Assembly (NCBI RefSeq): GCF_900105595.1
Contig: NZ_LT629784.1
Span: 3,688,501-3,752,500 of the forward strand
Reading direction: 5' to 3'
Origin: Stappia sp. ES.058
GTDB taxonomy: Bacteria > Pseudomonadota > Alphaproteobacteria > Rhizobiales > Stappiaceae
DNA length: 64,000 bases
The translations under genes and the position numbers were made by a program. The notes beneath the pieces were generated by a model, which was given only the letters and a program-made list of their open reading frames with translations, was not told where the DNA came from and made no database searches. Of this stretch, positions 63,513 through 64,000 are shown piece by piece. Numbering within the stretch: position 1 is the first letter of the stretch; the number at the start of each line of letters is the position of its first letter.

Positions 63513-64000
63513 ATGCCCCATAAATTGTCGCGCGCCGCCTATGCGGACATGTTCGGCCCCACCACGGGCGACCGGATCCGTCTTGCCGACACCGATCTGA
63601 TCATCGAGGTCGAGAAGGACTTCACCGTCTATGGCGACGAGGTGAAGTTCGGCGGCGGCAAGGTCATCCGCGACGGCATGGGCCAGTCGCAGCGCACCCG
63701 CGCGCAAGGCGCGGTCGACACGGTGATCACCAATGCCGTGATTGTCGATCACACCGGCATCTACAAGGCCGATATCGGGCTGAAGGACGGCCGCATCGCG
63801 GCGATCGGCAAGGCCGGCAACCCCGACGTCCAGCCCGGCGTCGACATCGTGATCGGTCCGGGGACGGAGGCGATCGCGGCGGAAGGCAAGATCGTCACCG
63901 CCGGCGCGCTCGACGTGCACATCCACTTCATCTGCCCGCAGCAGATCGACGAGGCGCTGACCTCGGGCGTCACCACCATGCTCGGCGGCGGCACGGGGCC
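63513..64000 (+). CDS. ureC: Urease alpha subunit, N-terminal part (cut by window end)
   Basis: Catalytic subunit of urease. The visible 162 codons start [29 protein letters not shown] and contain [32 protein letters not shown], the first two nickel-ligand histidines in [12 protein letters not shown] and the [13 protein letters not shown] segment at the edge. GGAGACC precedes the ATG. The gene continues beyond 64000. Confidence 0.97.
   Translation, partial: MPHKLSRAAYADMFGPTTGDRIRLADTDLIIEVEKDFTVYGDEVKFGGGKVIRDGMGQSQRTRAQGAVDTVITNAVIVDHTGIYKADIGLKDGRIAAIGKAGNPDVQPGVDIVIGPGTEAIAAEGKIVTAGALDVHIHFICPQQIDEALTSGVTTMLGGGTG

Overview
The window is a compact, GC-rich chromosomal segment of an alphaproteobacterium, most likely in the Hyphomicrobiales (Rhizobiales). 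Evidence for this is the gene order argH–lptM–lysA–TIGR02302, ffh–chorismate mutase–rpsP–rimM–trmD–rplS, leuS–lptE–holA and aroB–aroK beside a 47-residue membrane protein and xerD. An alphaproteobacterial LexA box (GTTC-N7-GTTC) and three TTAA-N7-TTAA motifs of the CtrA type also fit. A Stappiaceae-like organism would suit the content, but the sequence alone does not fix the genus. I see no rRNA, tRNA, CRISPR array, prophage or insertion sequence.

Layout: 1-2838 holds the 3' part of aroB, aroK, a small membrane protein and xerD. 2848-4848 holds a MaoC-type mesaconyl-CoA hydratase and a beta carbonic anhydrase. 4921-10729 is the SOS mutasome cassette imuA-imuB-dnaE2 with its LexA box. 10919-13714 pairs a polysaccharide flippase with an HfsK/CelD-like acyltransferase. 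13721-19758 holds an acyl-CoA ligase, a CAP-domain lipoprotein, and crotonyl-CoA carboxylase/reductase divergent from ethylmalonyl-CoA mutase. 19768-22756 holds a MOSC protein, a Cys-tailed MarR regulator, a frameshifted exported protein and a GH25 muramidase. 22943-32707 holds a BON-LysM protein, exonuclease III, a quinone oxidoreductase, an RNA methyltransferase, holA, lptE, leuS, a YggS protein and trkH. 33121-38022 is the SRP/ribosome/tRNA-modification block. 38144-48942 holds ftsEX, a zinc-ribbon protein, hpt, a receiver protein, TIGR02302, lysA, lptM, argH, tlpA and a YjfB-like protein. 49015-53388 holds an acyl-CoA ligase, 3-hydroxybutyryl-CoA dehydrogenase and etfAB. 53600-59623 holds a rhomboid, a cobalamin adenosyltransferase, a HIG1-type protein, an SDR, a UbiH-family hydroxylase, tesB and a COG0523 GTPase. 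59755-64000 holds a penicillin-binding carboxypeptidase and the start of the urease operon (ureD, ureA, ureB, an LprI-like gene, ureC cut by the window end).

Two themes connect distant genes. First, the ethylmalonyl-CoA pathway for C2 assimilation: mesaconyl-CoA hydratase, crotonyl-CoA carboxylase/reductase and ethylmalonyl-CoA mutase lie within 17 kb. A PduO-type adenosyltransferase that can supply the mutase cofactor, and a carbonic anhydrase that could balance CO2/bicarbonate for the carboxylase, are also present. Second, candidate cell-cycle control: the three TTAA-N7-TTAA sites lie in front of ftsE, the YjfB-like gene and the HfsK-like gene, which suggests CtrA-type control of division, motility and a surface polysaccharide. 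I found no wholly new system. The most promising leads are the CtrA-box set, the flippase/HfsK-like pair, and the MarR–MOSC–exported-protein locus with its 12-bp-arm operator.
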